Source: Setomelanomma holmii (Eukaryota > Ascomycota > Dothideomycetes > Pleosporales > Phaeosphaeriaceae). From it: DNA of 64,000 bases. Positions 1-10,953 of this stretch are shown here, in pieces (the first letter of the stretch is position 1; each line of letters begins with the position of its first letter). Location of the stretch: assembly GCA_010015745.1 (NCBI GenBank), contig ML978179.1, positions 186,001 to 250,000 on the forward strand, given 5' to 3'. A model generated the notes under the pieces. The model saw nothing but the letters and a program-made list of their open reading frames with translations. It was not told the DNA's origin and searched no databases. Made by a program: the position numbers and the translations under genes.

Positions 1-1873
1 GATGCGGACGCTGAGGAAGTTCAAGCACCAAAAGCCCCGCTCACGGGAGACGAGATCAAGGACAAGGTGAAGCAATTGCGGGAAGCAAAGAAGATGGCTC
101 GACGTGAAGTGGCTGAGAGAGCTGAATCGATCAAACAGCTCAGGCCTCAGATTCAGGAGTGCAAAAAGGAGATCGACAGGATGAAAGCGGATATCAGCCA
201 TATCTGTATCGCCGGGCGCAATGATTACTCGAAACGGGCCATTCAGCAAGATTTTGCTGCTGGTATCAAAGAGCTTGACCAGGAAAATGCCGCAGAGGAA
301 GACGAAGATAATTTCAACCCTGATGCAGAGCTCCGCGATTACGACGAAGTCGCCCGCTCACTACCTGTCTTTTGCGTCAGCAGCCGAGCGTATCAGAAAA
401 TGTGCGGTCGTATGCAGAAAGACGATGACGTGCCAGGCTTTAAAACACCCGAGGAGACCGGAATGCCACAGCTACAAGCCCATTGCACGAAACTCACTGA
501 AGCTGGCCGGATACAGACAGCCCGCACCTTCCTTCTAAGTCTATGTCAGCAGCTGACCACATTCTCCTTATGGGCTTCAAACGACGGCGCAGGCCTCAAA
601 ATGACTAATGAGGACAAACGCAAGCAGGTGAGATATCTCGAAAAGAGGCTGGGCGAGCTTGAGAAGGGCTTGGAAGAGGCGGTTCGCGCATGTCTCAATG
701 TTCTGAAGAAGGAGATGAATGACCAAATCTTTGGCAAGTACCCAGATTTAATTGAGGAGGCAATCAACTCAGCGCCGGTCACAGCACAGAATTGGGGCGC
801 ACACAGGGCTGATGGCGGCCTAGGTAAGCCATACTCGTCCTTCATAACACTACACGTACTGATCAATGACAGCTTGGGCAACATACAAAGCCATCGTTCG
901 GCGTGATGGCTCGTATCACTCATCCTCAGCTGGTCGTAGAGACTTCAATGCTGACCTGGTCGACCCGATTGCAAAGAAACTGGCAACAAGCTGGGAGCGT
1001 GCATTTCAGAACAGGTTGCCGAAGGCCTTCGACGCATTTGTCAAGGCTTCTGGAAGATTGCTACACAACTTTCATCAGGCCGTCGAAGAGAGAGCTCGGC
1101 AAAACGGTGTTCGCCTCGCCAGTCTTTCCGCGCTAAAGACTCAGATCTACACCTACGAACAGCTCTTCGCCGACCTCAATCAGGTGCTGGTCACCTTGAT
1201 GACCGAGCAACAGCGTGAAGCCAATCGTGACTTCACACCAACGATCGCAAACATTATGCACACCGTCTACGACATGTGCACTACAGAAAGTGGCCAAGGA
1301 AGCTTCAAGCGTATGAAGGAGCATATGAGTCGCGAAGTGGACCGCAATCGACGTTACATGTTCAACGATGCGACCGGTACAGTCAAGCGCCACCTTGATG
1401 CCATGTGCAGGGCACTTGAGGACGCAATGGAGGAGAAGGCCGATGAGATCTACATTAAGATGAAAGCTGACTATATGAGAGTGCTGGGCGGAGTGCAGGT
1501 CAATCAGGCTGAGGTCATGTCGAAGGCAGACAGAACTCTGCGTTCCGAGATCATGAGCATACTTCGGGGAGTGGATGCGCAGTTCGAGCCGATTGCCCGA
1601 GGTGAACTCGCCGACCAAGACTCGACTGAAGAGATTGAGCAGGGCCTGGCTGAGGAGCCCAAGGTGGAGGTTGAGGAAGAGAACGCCTTTGACTCTGCTC
1701 GGGAGTCAGTCGAGCGCGATCCCTACGACGATTCAGTCATGGAAGGTGCCGACAATACTTTGATCACTGAACCTACGCCGTCTAAGCACCATGATATCGA
1801 CGCTGCTAGCGACAAGGAGAACCACGCCCTGCCCACTCGAAGCGACGATGGCATGGACGATGACGAGCTGTAG
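1..1873 (+). CDS. SLIP-GC-like large GTPase, C-terminal part (5' partial)
   Basis: The frame is open from base 1, so the 5' end lies outside the window. Exon A is 1-823 and exon B is 873-1873; the 49-bp intron (824-872, GTAAGC...CAG) joins them in phase 1, giving ...GGL-A-WATYK. The visible part is mostly helical and charged: a coiled coil rich in K/E/R (about codons 20-60), an acidic patch, a helical mid-region, and an acidic tail ending MDDDEL. The P-loop GTPase domain is upstream and not seen. The style matches the C-terminal region of fungal proteins annotated as nuclear GTPase SLIP-GC / dynamin-like P-loop proteins. The family assignment is from recall of that C-terminal region; no catalytic motif can be checked here. 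Confidence 0.6.
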
Positions 1874-2380
1874 ATTGGCGGAATCGAGTCTCATGCCAAA
1901 GCTCGGACACTGCTCGAGAAGCATTTCGGGTTTCTCACATATCATTCACATCGATACCCCTTTATTCTTGCTCTTTACAAGGCGTTGTTGAAGTACAAGC
2001 TAAGGTCGACATAGCATGCGAAGGAATGAATGAGTATAGGGAGACATTTGGGAGGGAAAGATGACGCGCGATCTCCTAACCGACAGATGGGTGGCATTTT
2101 CTCACGTGCAACATTCTTTGCGGCTTCTCAACCTCTATCAGCTCATCTTTATCTAGTTGCACGGTCTATAGGAACGTGACCCGTCACTGCTACCAATCCA
2201 AACATGAGGTAGATGTAAAACTCGCATGTCCCAAGAAATTGATCGAAAACCTTGCATCAAACTCAACAGAGCAGCATATAGAGGCCGTCCTAAAATCTAT
2301 CATTTCTCAAATCATGCTGAGACATTTCCGGTTCTATAAACTTACACCGATGAAGGTGCCTGTCGAAGTGCGAGATCTGC
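1874..2380. other. Intergenic, no gene seen
   Basis: The 3' flank of the GTPase gene. It holds only short open frames without recognisable protein features. I see no RNA gene or repeat. Confidence 0.4.
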
Positions 2381-2722
2381 TTGCAGAGTGAGACACTGCT
2401 AAGAGCAAGACGCAACCTTGGAAGTGTAAAATGCCCGCCGTGCATGAACATTTATGCTACCACTTTCATAACCGGACCGCAAGCTTTGGGCCTCATATCA
2501 GCTCACATTATAGCTTCTCCACCCAACACAACCCATCTCAAGCCAATTCAGACAGTGCCTTGCAAGGTAGATGACTGCACAGAGGTTGCGATTTACCCGT
2601 GCGGCAAATGTGATAACCACTACCATGGCTAATGGCACTGTCCTGGCTGCGGAAAGCATCGGCCACCAGTGTGTGCTTTATGCCGTTCATGTAGGGAATG
2701 TTGCGGATGTTACACTACTTGA
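2381..2722 (+). pseudogene. Decayed Cys-rich zinc-ribbon-like frame, copy 1
   Basis: One frame runs from 2381 to a TGA at 2720-2722 and is broken by a single in-frame TAA at 2630-2632. Around that stop the Cys/His spacing is regular: C-x4-C-x7-C-x2-C, then (after the stop) WHC-x2-CGK-x5-C-x2-C-x2-C-x2-CC. The same spacing recurs in the frame about 0.9 kb downstream (3235-3642), so this is unlikely to be chance. The pattern suggests a small zinc-binding module. I do not recognise the family. It could be a dead gene, or the stop could sit in an intron I cannot define. Confidence 0.45.
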
Positions 2723-3234
2723 TTAGCTTTGGAGAGACAGGTGGAAGGCGTCGTGTCTAGATACCTGAAAGGTTCTCAGAATCGATGTATAATTAGAGTG
2801 AATGAATTGAGTTGTCATAGTACCCACGCTAAGAAGTAGCTTTCCGATCGAATAATCAATATTGTCAAAACCACTATCTCAGCTTTCAGTGTTACCAAAT
2901 ATTACTACAAGTAGAAGTGGACATTATACTCGACCGCACTATTCGTTCGCGCATTCCACCATCGTCGATCGCCACGCTTTACGAGCTCCAGGTACATTTC
3001 GTACATTAACAAATTCGACTACGCACTATCCAGACCTAGCATTTCGACACCATAATATATCTGACATTCGTGTCTCGGCACTGAGGCATTTCAGGATCAT
3101 ACCATTCGCCACAATCTTCGAGAAACAAAATGTCTTATGCATTTCGAACATAACTGTCTGGAAGATTTTCTCTGAAACAAGACATCACCCACTGGTTGAG
3201 ACAGAAAATTACAATGCCCAAAGTATAAGTATGA
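2723..3234. other. Spacer between the two Cys-rich frames
   Basis: AT-rich in parts. A long plus-strand frame begins here (2862) but has no protein-like features and overlaps the second Cys-rich frame in another phase. No confident gene. Confidence 0.35.
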
Positions 3235-3642
3235 GCGTTCTGCTGCTATCGGTCATTCAAACCACAACTCCAAGTTCTACGACCACAACTCAGCGCGCAA
3301 CACAAACTCCCAACTCCAAATCCAAGCCTTACCACCTCACATCAGCCCAGCTCACACAGCTCCATCAACAACACACATCAACCCAACCAGCAGTGCCTGT
3401 CGAATCCACAAGTGACTCTCAGCATCAACAACATGCCGTGGGTAACTTGCAACTCTCGGGACTGCCATCAAGACACACGCTGAAACTGCGGATACTGCTA
3501 CCTCCATTGCGACGAATTACACTGTCCCATGTGCGGGAAGGAAACGTGGTGGACATGTCGCGAGTGTAACTCATGTGCGGGATGTTGCAAAACATTGCAA
3601 TCGGATGGAAAGCATGACTTCTCGGGCCCTAACGACTGCTAA
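3235..3642 (+). pseudogene. Decayed Cys-rich zinc-ribbon-like frame, copy 2
   Basis: Frame 1 is open from 3235, first through a T/S/P/Q-rich stretch, then through MPWVTCNSRDC from 3433. A single TGA at 3481-3483 interrupts it (CGA to TGA would be a CpG-type transition). It then reads NCGYCYLHC, LHCPMCGK, TCRECNSCAGCC and ends at TAA 3640-3642. The Cys spacing (C4C, 7, C2C, 8, C2C, 7, C2C, 2, C, 2, CC) matches copy 1 almost residue for residue, and HCPxCGK is shared. This supports a tandem duplication followed by separate decay. The function is unknown; zinc binding is inferred from the Cys spacing. Confidence 0.45.
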
Positions 3643-3904
3643 CGCGGAACTTCGGAGAAATTGCGCTCGGAGCTTCTTGCTTGCAAGAATTCCGAAGAAG
3701 TCGCAAGAGCCCTCGTTAAGTGGAAGGGACTTGTTCGTGTCTATGTCCTTCCATGTTTTCAGATTCGATGCAGAACTTGTATGAATGAAGCCGAGCTGCC
3801 TTGCCTTGTTTTCCTAGTTAGACAATGACAGCCTCTGTAACCTATACCCAGTATTTTCCAAACGCCTAATATGATGCTTACATGTGTCGATTTAGCTTCG
3901 CAGC

Positions 3905-5098
3905 CTAATCGTCCCACTCCTCGTCCAAGTTGTCTATCAGCCGGTTCTCGTCTTCGTTGCGTCGCCCTCTCCGGCCATTGTCGTGTCCCAACGAAACGCG
4001 GCTGTAGCCTCGGCGGGAAGGCATGAAGCGTGCGCAGGAGGAGGTGAGGATGATGAACATGTCCTGTTTGCGTTAGTCTCCAAACTTCAAACTAGCAAAT
4101 GAGTATGCGCTTACAGCAATAAACCGGTATATCCCCGCCCACATGGCGTAGTTGGGCAATTGTCTCCATCCGCGCTGATGCATGACCGTCCGCTGGTACA
4201 CGCAACCACCAGCAAAGTACACCAGTACCGCGATCGCGATGATCACGCTAAAGACACCACCAGGACCCAGCGCTTGTGTCGCTTGGTGTACGCCTCCACA
4301 TGCATATGGTGACCGCCCCTCAAAGAAGTATGTGCACTCGTCTACCGCGGCAACGAATGATATGCTGGTCTTAGCCAGTGGGTCAGAATCGCAGAGCAGC
4401 GAGACGACGGTGGTCTTGCGGCGCGCATTCTTGTCCTCCTTGCCCTTGTCTGAGGAGGGCTTCTTCCTGGGCTTGTCGTTGTCGTCATCGTCGTCGCCAT
4501 CTATGATCTCGCGGGCTGAGTTGGACAGGGAGATGGGCTCGAGCTGGCGTTTCGACTTGGAGGAACTTGATGGGCATAGTGAGCCGCCGGTGTAGTTGAC
4601 GATGAGTTTGCGACCGCGAAACATGGGAGTCGTGTTCTCGAGTCTAGAAAAGTTGGTTAGCAACCTGTTCTGGAATGTTTGCTACCTGCATTCTGACATA
4701 TCTTGAAGCTTATGGGAGCTTTACCGATATGCCATCTTGCTTTCAGAGACTCACCCAATAGCGTAGACCTTTTTACCAACCTCATAGAAAGCGCTCACGT
4801 TCTTCCACAGCGCCTTGTCCAGATCCTGCACATCATGTAGCTCTTCCACCACGGGCCCGCAAAAGTTCAGCGTAAAGTTTGCGCCATAGTCGTATCCTCG
4901 CGCGTGCCAGCTCCCTTCACTGTCACCCTTCTTCTTGCCCTCCTCTGCTGGCAAGCGCCGAATGGGATTCAAATCGAAGAAGCGTTCGGTGGTTGGAGAA
5001 ACAATGGTACACGGCTTGAGCGGCTTTTCCGATGCTGCAGTCGCATACGGCGCGCTCGCCAACAACAACAACAAGGAATACAAAAGCGACTTCATCAT
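3905..5098 (-). CDS. ATG27: Autophagy-related protein Atg27
   Basis: Three exons: 5098-4755, 4643-4115 and 4063-3905 (343 aa); introns 4644-4754 and 4064-4114. Residues 1-21 form a signal peptide (MKSLLYSLLLLLASAP). A lumenal Atg27/mannose-6-phosphate-receptor-like domain follows, with paired Cys and a GANFTLNFCGP motif. After an acidic/Lys linker comes a single transmembrane segment (VFSVIIAIAVLVYFAGGC). The short cytosolic tail ends ENRLIDNLDEEWDD, the typical Atg27 ending. Atg27 is a type I membrane protein that cycles between Golgi, endosome and the Atg9 compartment and supports Atg9 vesicle formation. The gene is divergent from ERG24. Splice sites are my reading; the frame and length are consistent. 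Confidence 0.88.
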
Positions 5099-5547
5099 CG
5101 TCGCAACGGCAGCAGCGAATGAGAGAATGGAAAGCAGTCAGGCCTGCTGGTGCGGTCTGGGGAGGTTGTCCGCGTCGCTCCTTCCCTTAAGGCTTTGCAA
5201 CACGTAGCCGCCTGCCGAATCATCATCATTGGCAGCTGCAGGGCCCTGTGCGCCGAGCCTCGATCGGGCTAGCACATCTGGCTGGTATGTGCGCGTCATA
5301 ACGGGAACGCTGCAATCCGGCGCAGCACCTCTCGTCCCATTTTCTCAGGCGGAGGCAATTATATAAACACAATCCGTGTGCCATATAGTACAATTTACCG
5401 TGTGGGCGCATTCAATTCGACGATAAGGGCTTGTTGTGGGAATTACTGTGAGACAAGAGACGGCCCAACCCCCTTTTCAGACGGCCATCTGTTTGGGTTA
5501 CGCGAAGATTTTAAGAGAAGGAAAACGAGGATCTCGAGGCCATTGAG
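5099..5547. promoter_or_regulatory. Shared divergent promoter region, ATG27 / ERG24
   Basis: About 450 bp separate the two start codons. Both 5' UTRs and promoters must lie here. I recognise no consensus sterol-response or other element with confidence. Confidence 0.6.
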
Positions 5548-7167
5548 ATGGCGGCGAACGGCAAAGTGAAGGCCAACGGGCATGCGAACGGCAAGGTGGT
5601 ACCGGCGCATGTCGAGGAAGCGCATGGCTACGAATTTTTAGGACCGTAAGTCAGATCGCGTCTGCTGCATCTGCAAGATCGACCCACTAACCCGGTACCA
5701 GCCCTGGCGCCGCCTTCATATCATTTGGACTTCCACTCCTTGTGTATGCTCTTACTTTCTTCTGCAATGACATCTCGGGATGTCCTGCACCTTCGCTGCT
5801 TTCCCCGTCAACACTTGACTGGGACCAGCTGAAAGCTGAGGTCGGTTGGACCGGGTTTGGCAGCTTGCTGAACTGGCAAGGTTTTGTCGGCACTCTTGGC
5901 TACTATCTCCTCAGCTTGACGCTGTACACTTTCTTGCCCGCTGAGGAGGTCAATGGTGTCAAATTGGCGCATGGACAGAGGCTGACGTACCGCTTCAATG
6001 GTATGCAGATTACCACGTGCTCCAACAGCCTCGCATTGCTAACCCCACCCAGCTTGGCACTCAGCCCTCTTCATCCTGACTCTACTCGCCGCTGGAACCA
6101 TCACCCACGGCACCGAGTTCCCAGTCTGGACCTTTATCACCGACAACTATGTTGGCATCCTCACCACCAACATCATCATTTCCTACTTCCTCGCCACCCT
6201 TAGCTATGTCAAATCGTTCAGCGTCCAGCACCCCAACGACCCTGATGGTCGCGAGCTTGCCGCTGGTGGCCGCACCGGCAACATGCTGTACGACTGGTTT
6301 ATTGGCCGTGAGCTGAATCCTCGCGTCACTCTGCCCATTTTCGGCGAAGTCGATATCAAAGCATGGTGCGAGCTCCGCCCAGGCATGCTCGGCTGGATCA
6401 TTGTCGATCTCGCCTTCATCATGAAACAATACCGTAACTTCGGGCGCGTCACCGACTCCATCATTCTCATCACCATCGCGCAAACTGTCTACTCGCTCGA
6501 CTCGCTCTTCATGGAGCCCGCCATCCTCACCACCATGGACATCATCCAAGACGGATTCGGTATGATGTTATCCTTTGGCGACCTCGTCTGGGTGCCCTTC
6601 ACATACAGCATCCAAACCCGCTACCTCGCCGTGTACCCCGTCGACCTCGGCATCAAAGGCGTGCTCGCCGTCCTCGCTGTGCAACTTTTCGGCTACTACG
6701 TGTTCCGCTCTGTCAACAACGAGAAAAACCGCTTCCGCACGAACCCCGAGGACCCCCGCGTTAGCCACCTCAAGTACATCGAAACCGAGTCTGGCTCGCG
6801 CCTCCTCATTTCTGGCTGGTGGGGCATGGCGCGCCACGTCAATTACCTGGGCGATTGGTTCATGTCCTGGTCATACGTGCTTCCCACCGCACTCTCGGGC
6901 TATGTGATCCGCAACGCCGCCGAGCACCCCATCACCGCGACGCAGTCCGATGCGTACTTTTTCAAAGACAGCTATGGCAAGTACGTTGTCCCCGTGCATG
7001 CCAAGGGCTGGGGCATGATTTTCACGTACTTCTTCATGGTGTATTTTGCAGTACTGTTGGTGCATCGGGAGCGCAGAGACGAGGAGAAGTGTAGACGCAA
7101 GTATGGAAAGGATTGGGATCGGTATGAGAAACATGTCCCGTGGAGAATTATTCCGTATGTTTATTAG
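5548..7167 (+). CDS. ERG24: Delta(14)-sterol reductase
   Basis: Exons 5548-5645, 5702-6000 and 6053-7167 (503 aa); introns of 56 and 52 bp with GTAAGT and GTATGC donors. The protein is a polytopic ER sterol reductase of the ERG4/ERG24 family, with several hydrophobic helices. Recognisable blocks are LPIFGEVDIKAWCELRPGM (about two fifths in), the signature LLISGWWGMARHVNYLGD near the C-terminus, and a C-terminal RRKYGKDWDRYEKHVPWRII. The enzyme uses NADPH to reduce the C14-C15 double bond after Erg11 in ergosterol synthesis and is the known target of morpholine fungicides. The start gives a short polar Gly/Asn-rich leader (MAANGKVKANGHANGK). The hairpin array begins 16 bp after the stop. Confidence 0.93.
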
Positions 7168-7956
7168 ACGGACGGAGAGAAGAGATGGAGCGCTATCTAG
7201 ATCGGATTGAAGACGTGCATCTCACACCGAACAACGATGGAACGCTATCAGCCCGGCTGGGTCTGGTTGAAGCCGTGCATCTGGATGTCTATTTCACTTT
7301 GTAATTTGTACTTGCATGGCGGTTTTGGACAAGGTGGCACGCTACCGCTTGGTCGGTTGAAGACGTACACTACTTGAGAGAGCTGATATCATAAAAGGAG
7401 GGAGGACGGATGCAGCGCTACCACTATTTGGTGGTTGAAGACTAGCATCATCTCGAAGGACGAGATGCAGCGCTACCACTTTTATGTGGTTGAAGACGGG
7501 CATCTTGAATAGAAAGACGAATGGAGCGCTATCACTAGCGATTGAAGACGCACGTCCGTAGGGTAATGTTTAGTTTGTAAGATATGAAAACTTGGAAGGA
7601 ATACGTGCTGGTGGCAATTCGATTTGTGAAGTCATGGGCAAATGATAAAAGACAAGGCGTGCCATGGAAATGTATGCAGCAACTCCCCTTCCCTTCGCAC
7701 ACGTAGATCTACAATCCGCCAGATTTCGGTGTAGCTCCCTTCAGCAAAGATTCCACGGAAGATACCCAGTCTGGTAACATAAGGCGACACCCAAGCTCCC
7801 GACCGACCCTGAACTGTGACGCCAAAGACAACGGAATGGAAGAGATGACCAGATCCAGCTCCCAAGGATGGCCAAACTGTCACGGCAACTACCAAGGAGC
7901 CGTGTCCGGCTTGCGGAGGATGCACCTCCATCCACGAGCAGACACAATCTCTTCTG
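7168..7956. other. ERG24 3' flank
   Basis: Contains the hairpin array (7183-7556). The remaining 400 bp show no gene. A short CPACGGC stretch near 7900 in one plus frame may be an upstream scrap of the zinc-finger pseudogene. Confidence 0.5.
7183..7556 (+). repeat. Six covarying hairpin repeats downstream of ERG24
   Basis: Six imperfect 38-47 nt units start near 7183, 7235, 7333, 7408, 7463 and 7516. Each reads outer stem 5' (GATG-like), GAGCGCT-like, inner stem 5' (ATC or ACC), loop, inner stem 3' (GAT or GGT), TGAAGACG, outer stem 3' (CATC-like). Inner stems: ATC/GAT in units 1 and 6, ATCAG/CTGGT in 2, ACCG/CGGT in 3, ACCAC/GTGGT in 4 and 5. Outer stems: AGATG/CATCT, GATG/CATC, GGTG/CACT, GATGC/GCATC, AGATGC/GCATCT, GACG..TG/CA..CGTC. 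The stems change in pairs while the asymmetric internal loop (AGCGCT opposite TGAAGACG) stays. This points to a structured RNA or a DNA cruciform-type site. Position suggests the ERG24 3' UTR; transcription is not shown. Confidence 0.75.
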
Positions 7957-9083
7957 CAGGGCAGTATCAGTGCTATCTCCAAGACTGTTCAATTGAGGAT
8001 GCATTCATCAAGGAAGTACATTAACCGCAGCATCAGATAAAGTTTCACAACTCTAGTCTCCACCGAAGGTGCTCAGTGGTGAGCTGCGAAGCGAAGACCG
8101 GCGACCGATCAGAGTTCGAAACCTTGGATCTTGACGACCATATGCAAGCCGACCACCTTCTGCCTAGTAAAAAGGCAGTCGATCTAGACAACCGAGTCCC
8201 AGGATGTAAATCCGACTTTACCCGCACGTCACCGGAACAGCTTCTGAAGCACCTCAAGGTGGTTCACCGGGAGAGAGAGATCCCCAATCTGACGTTGCAG
8301 GAGCTTAGCGGTGATGGGAAACACAGATACTTTGTCCCTGGCCGCCTTTCAGAAAATCGGGTCTCTATCGAGACTGGGAATCGCCAAGGCAACACAGAAT
8401 ACGACACGCATCTCGCAAGACGCCATAATTTGTGTGGCACAGAATCAAGGCTATACAAGCTCAGCACGTACACATTGAACGCCACATGGCTGTCAATCTA
8501 TCTTCCGCGCATGACCGCAAGCCGGGAAGCACAGCTGCTGTCACAAACCACCACAAACGCAGTCGATTCAGTCAAGTCTGGAAGCCTCAAGTCAGGCCGC
8601 GATTTCAAGTGTTCGACTGAGAAATGCGCAGACTCACCACAATCATTCAACAGCAAATTCAACCTACAACAGCACCTTCAGCGCACGATTCCACAAGGAC
8701 TACTACCCAGCAGTGTGTCCCGTCAGAGACTATACTGAAACGCAAACCTACAATAACTACACTGCCTTGGACAAGTATATGAAGGAGGCTCACCTCGCTC
8801 ACGGTCTTAGTCTTGTCGAGTTGCAGGCTACGACAGATCCTTTGCAAAGACGAACGAGAAATGTTACATTGATGACCTTGTCAAAAAGCACGAATTGGCG
8901 GAAGGCGTCAAGCTGGATACTTGGGAAAAGAAGGATAAGGATCATCCATGCTTTGTTCCCGGCTGTCAGAGCCCTACGCGCTTCAACACGACTCGTGACT
9001 ACGAAGCACATCTTAACGAGCGCCACAGGTTGCATGACTCCGAGGCCCGGCAGGTTTACCTATGTGGTATTATCAATAGATAG
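7957..9083 (+). pseudogene. Broken gene with tandem C2H2-like zinc-finger units
   Basis: Zinc-finger-like units appear in order but in different frames: YQCYLQDC (about 7960), VSCEAK...DDHMQADH (8076), VPGCKSDF...LKHLKVVH, FVPGRLSEN...YDTHLARRH, FKCSTEKC, then a frame change near 8690 to CPVRDYTE...YMKEAHLAH. Another frame change falls near 8825, before CYIDDLVKKHELAEGV and CFVPGCQSP...YEAHLNERH, ending at 9083. The unit (K/D)HxxFVPGCxS...T...YxxHLxxRH recurs at least three times, so the gene grew by internal duplication. At least two frame changes and an in-frame stop show it is broken, or spliced in a way I cannot resolve. Nucleic-acid binding is inferred only from the C2H2 spacing. Confidence 0.5.
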
Positions 9084-10953
9084 GTGAATGATTATGCCAC
9101 CATTCTGCATGACCGGCACAATGGCAATATCGAGGAGTAAACCAATGCATTCCGTGGCATAAGGCGTAAGGCATTCTCTTGATGGAAGATGACATCTCGA
9201 CTTACAACCGACATATCGACATACATGTATTGTATGATGTGTGCCGCTTTCGCATGCATTGCTCAATGTCGTGTATCAACATCGAATGGATATAAGCGAC
9301 GATTTCTGCTAAGTATGGATGAGTTAAGAGAAATGAATGTACACTATATCTCAGCTGAACGAATCTCAACGTGCATCGTGACTGGGATCCAACCACGAAT
9401 CGAAGGCAACGAGCGTGAACTGATCGGACCACCTGCATATGAGCCAGGCTTGATATAGACGCCTGCTAGTGTACAACCATCCACTACCGTCTCATTGTTC
9501 TTCCATTCACAACCAACGCCAGTTCCCCAGCCTTCGTAGTAGAAATCTGGAGACACTAAGAGCCATTGGTTCATATTTCCAGCCTCACCATCAGTGTCTC
9601 CACTCTCCTCCCCAAGCGACTACCCACGTCCCACCCCAGTCCCCGTCCATTGTACTAGCATATCAGAGACACCAAGAGCATCTCTTGCGGTATATACACC
9701 CACCATCATCTTCGGTGTTTCCTCTCTTCCCATACTTCGCTGCCCACGATATACTCCTCTGGTCCCTCCTCCCCGGCCACATTGATGAAAGCGATGGGGG
9801 AAACGATTGTAGATGAACATCTGACTTTACTCTTCCATTTCTACAACCCATGGCCCACCGACCCAGCTCAGCTAATCCAAGAAACATCTAGGATGCCATA
9901 TGTGAAGGTCATAGCATAGCCTGTCTATTTCCAGCGTATTTGGTGGTTATCGCTCGCAAGCTACAAAATGCGCTGAGGATATTCGCGCTCTAGTCTAGCG
10001 AAGTTCAGGAATCGCTCAGAGAGTCTGCGAGATAAAGTCGTACAAGGTCGAGCCTACCATTAGCATGATGCCGAACGTGAAAAGGCCTTTCAGAACACAT
10101 GCTATACGTCATCTTCGTAGCATAGGACTTCCTCAGCACCTCCATGCACATCGTTGGTCCATAGTAATGCGAAGTCATCCAGCCCTACCCGAACAACTTC
10201 CGCAGGATGACGGAACCAGCATCGTGATTCTAGCCACAGCACTTGGCAGGCCAGACTGCTTCGCGAAGGACGGCTCTTCCAATCGCTGTCGCCGCAATGG
10301 AAAATTCGTGTTCCGGGCCCTTTGCCGCTGGAGTGTTGGCCCGAGCCATGCTGCCTCTCCGAGTTTACCCGACCGAAAAAGGCTCACGGCGAACCCTAGA
10401 ACAGCAGCTCGGCGGCTGAGTGTGGACATGACAGTGGTACACTTGTGCTTGAAAAGGCATCTGGACACATGATACTGTCAAGCTCCATATTTGGATCCAT
10501 GGTAGAGCAAAGGGGAGTCAAGTGCAGCGCATGTGCCAGCGCCAAAGGATATCCGCTGTCTGGCTGCTACGGCAACGTTCGTGGGGCGGCGCCCCGTGGA
10601 GGAGATAGCTGTGAGCGAATACCTACGCATGTGGTGTGCAACATGCAGCACCTTCTGAAGGCGCATCATCGTGAAGCAATTGAGGCTCGAGAAAGTGAAA
10701 ACGGGGCTCTTTGAATCAGTCTTATAATTTACTTGCCGTATCGCAATCCGCAACCCCGAGGCATCGAATTGCATTCGGGAGAGTGGGCGACAGCGCTAGG
10801 CGCTCGCTGGGCTTAGCGCGCTTGGGCCAACTTTCGCAGATTTTGTCGCAGCTTCCGTACAAATACCTTCTCCCTCCATCTGCAGCGACAGCCTCTGCAA
10901 CCACCTTTAATCAACCCCATCTCCCCTCAACCTTGACATCGTAATCCGTCACG
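9084..10953. other. Long intergenic region
   Basis: No confident gene. The only protein-like stretch is a minus-strand fragment at 9344-9613. The last ~150 bp before 10954 are CT-rich and probably the ADP/ATP carrier promoter and 5' UTR. Confidence 0.4.
9344..9613 (-). pseudogene. Unrecognised minus-strand protein fragment
   Basis: An open frame reads (from 9613) SLGEESGDTDGEAGN then NQWLLVSPDFYYEGWGTGVG and continues with spaced Trp, Tyr, Gly and three Cys to a stop at 9344. The composition looks like a folded extracellular or enzyme fragment rather than random sequence. The upstream minus-strand frame changes, so a complete gene is not visible. Could equally be chance. Confidence 0.2.

Noticed and set aside
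2862..3569. 235-codon plus-strand frame
   Set aside because: It is low-complexity (Thr/Ser/Gln/His), has no domain, and overlaps the Cys-rich frame that has a parallel 0.9 kb upstream.
7183..7556. CRISPR array or rDNA/tRNA cluster as an explanation of the repeats
   Set aside because: The host is a fungus, spacing is irregular, units vary in sequence, and no tRNA A/B boxes or CCA-type acceptor stem are visible.
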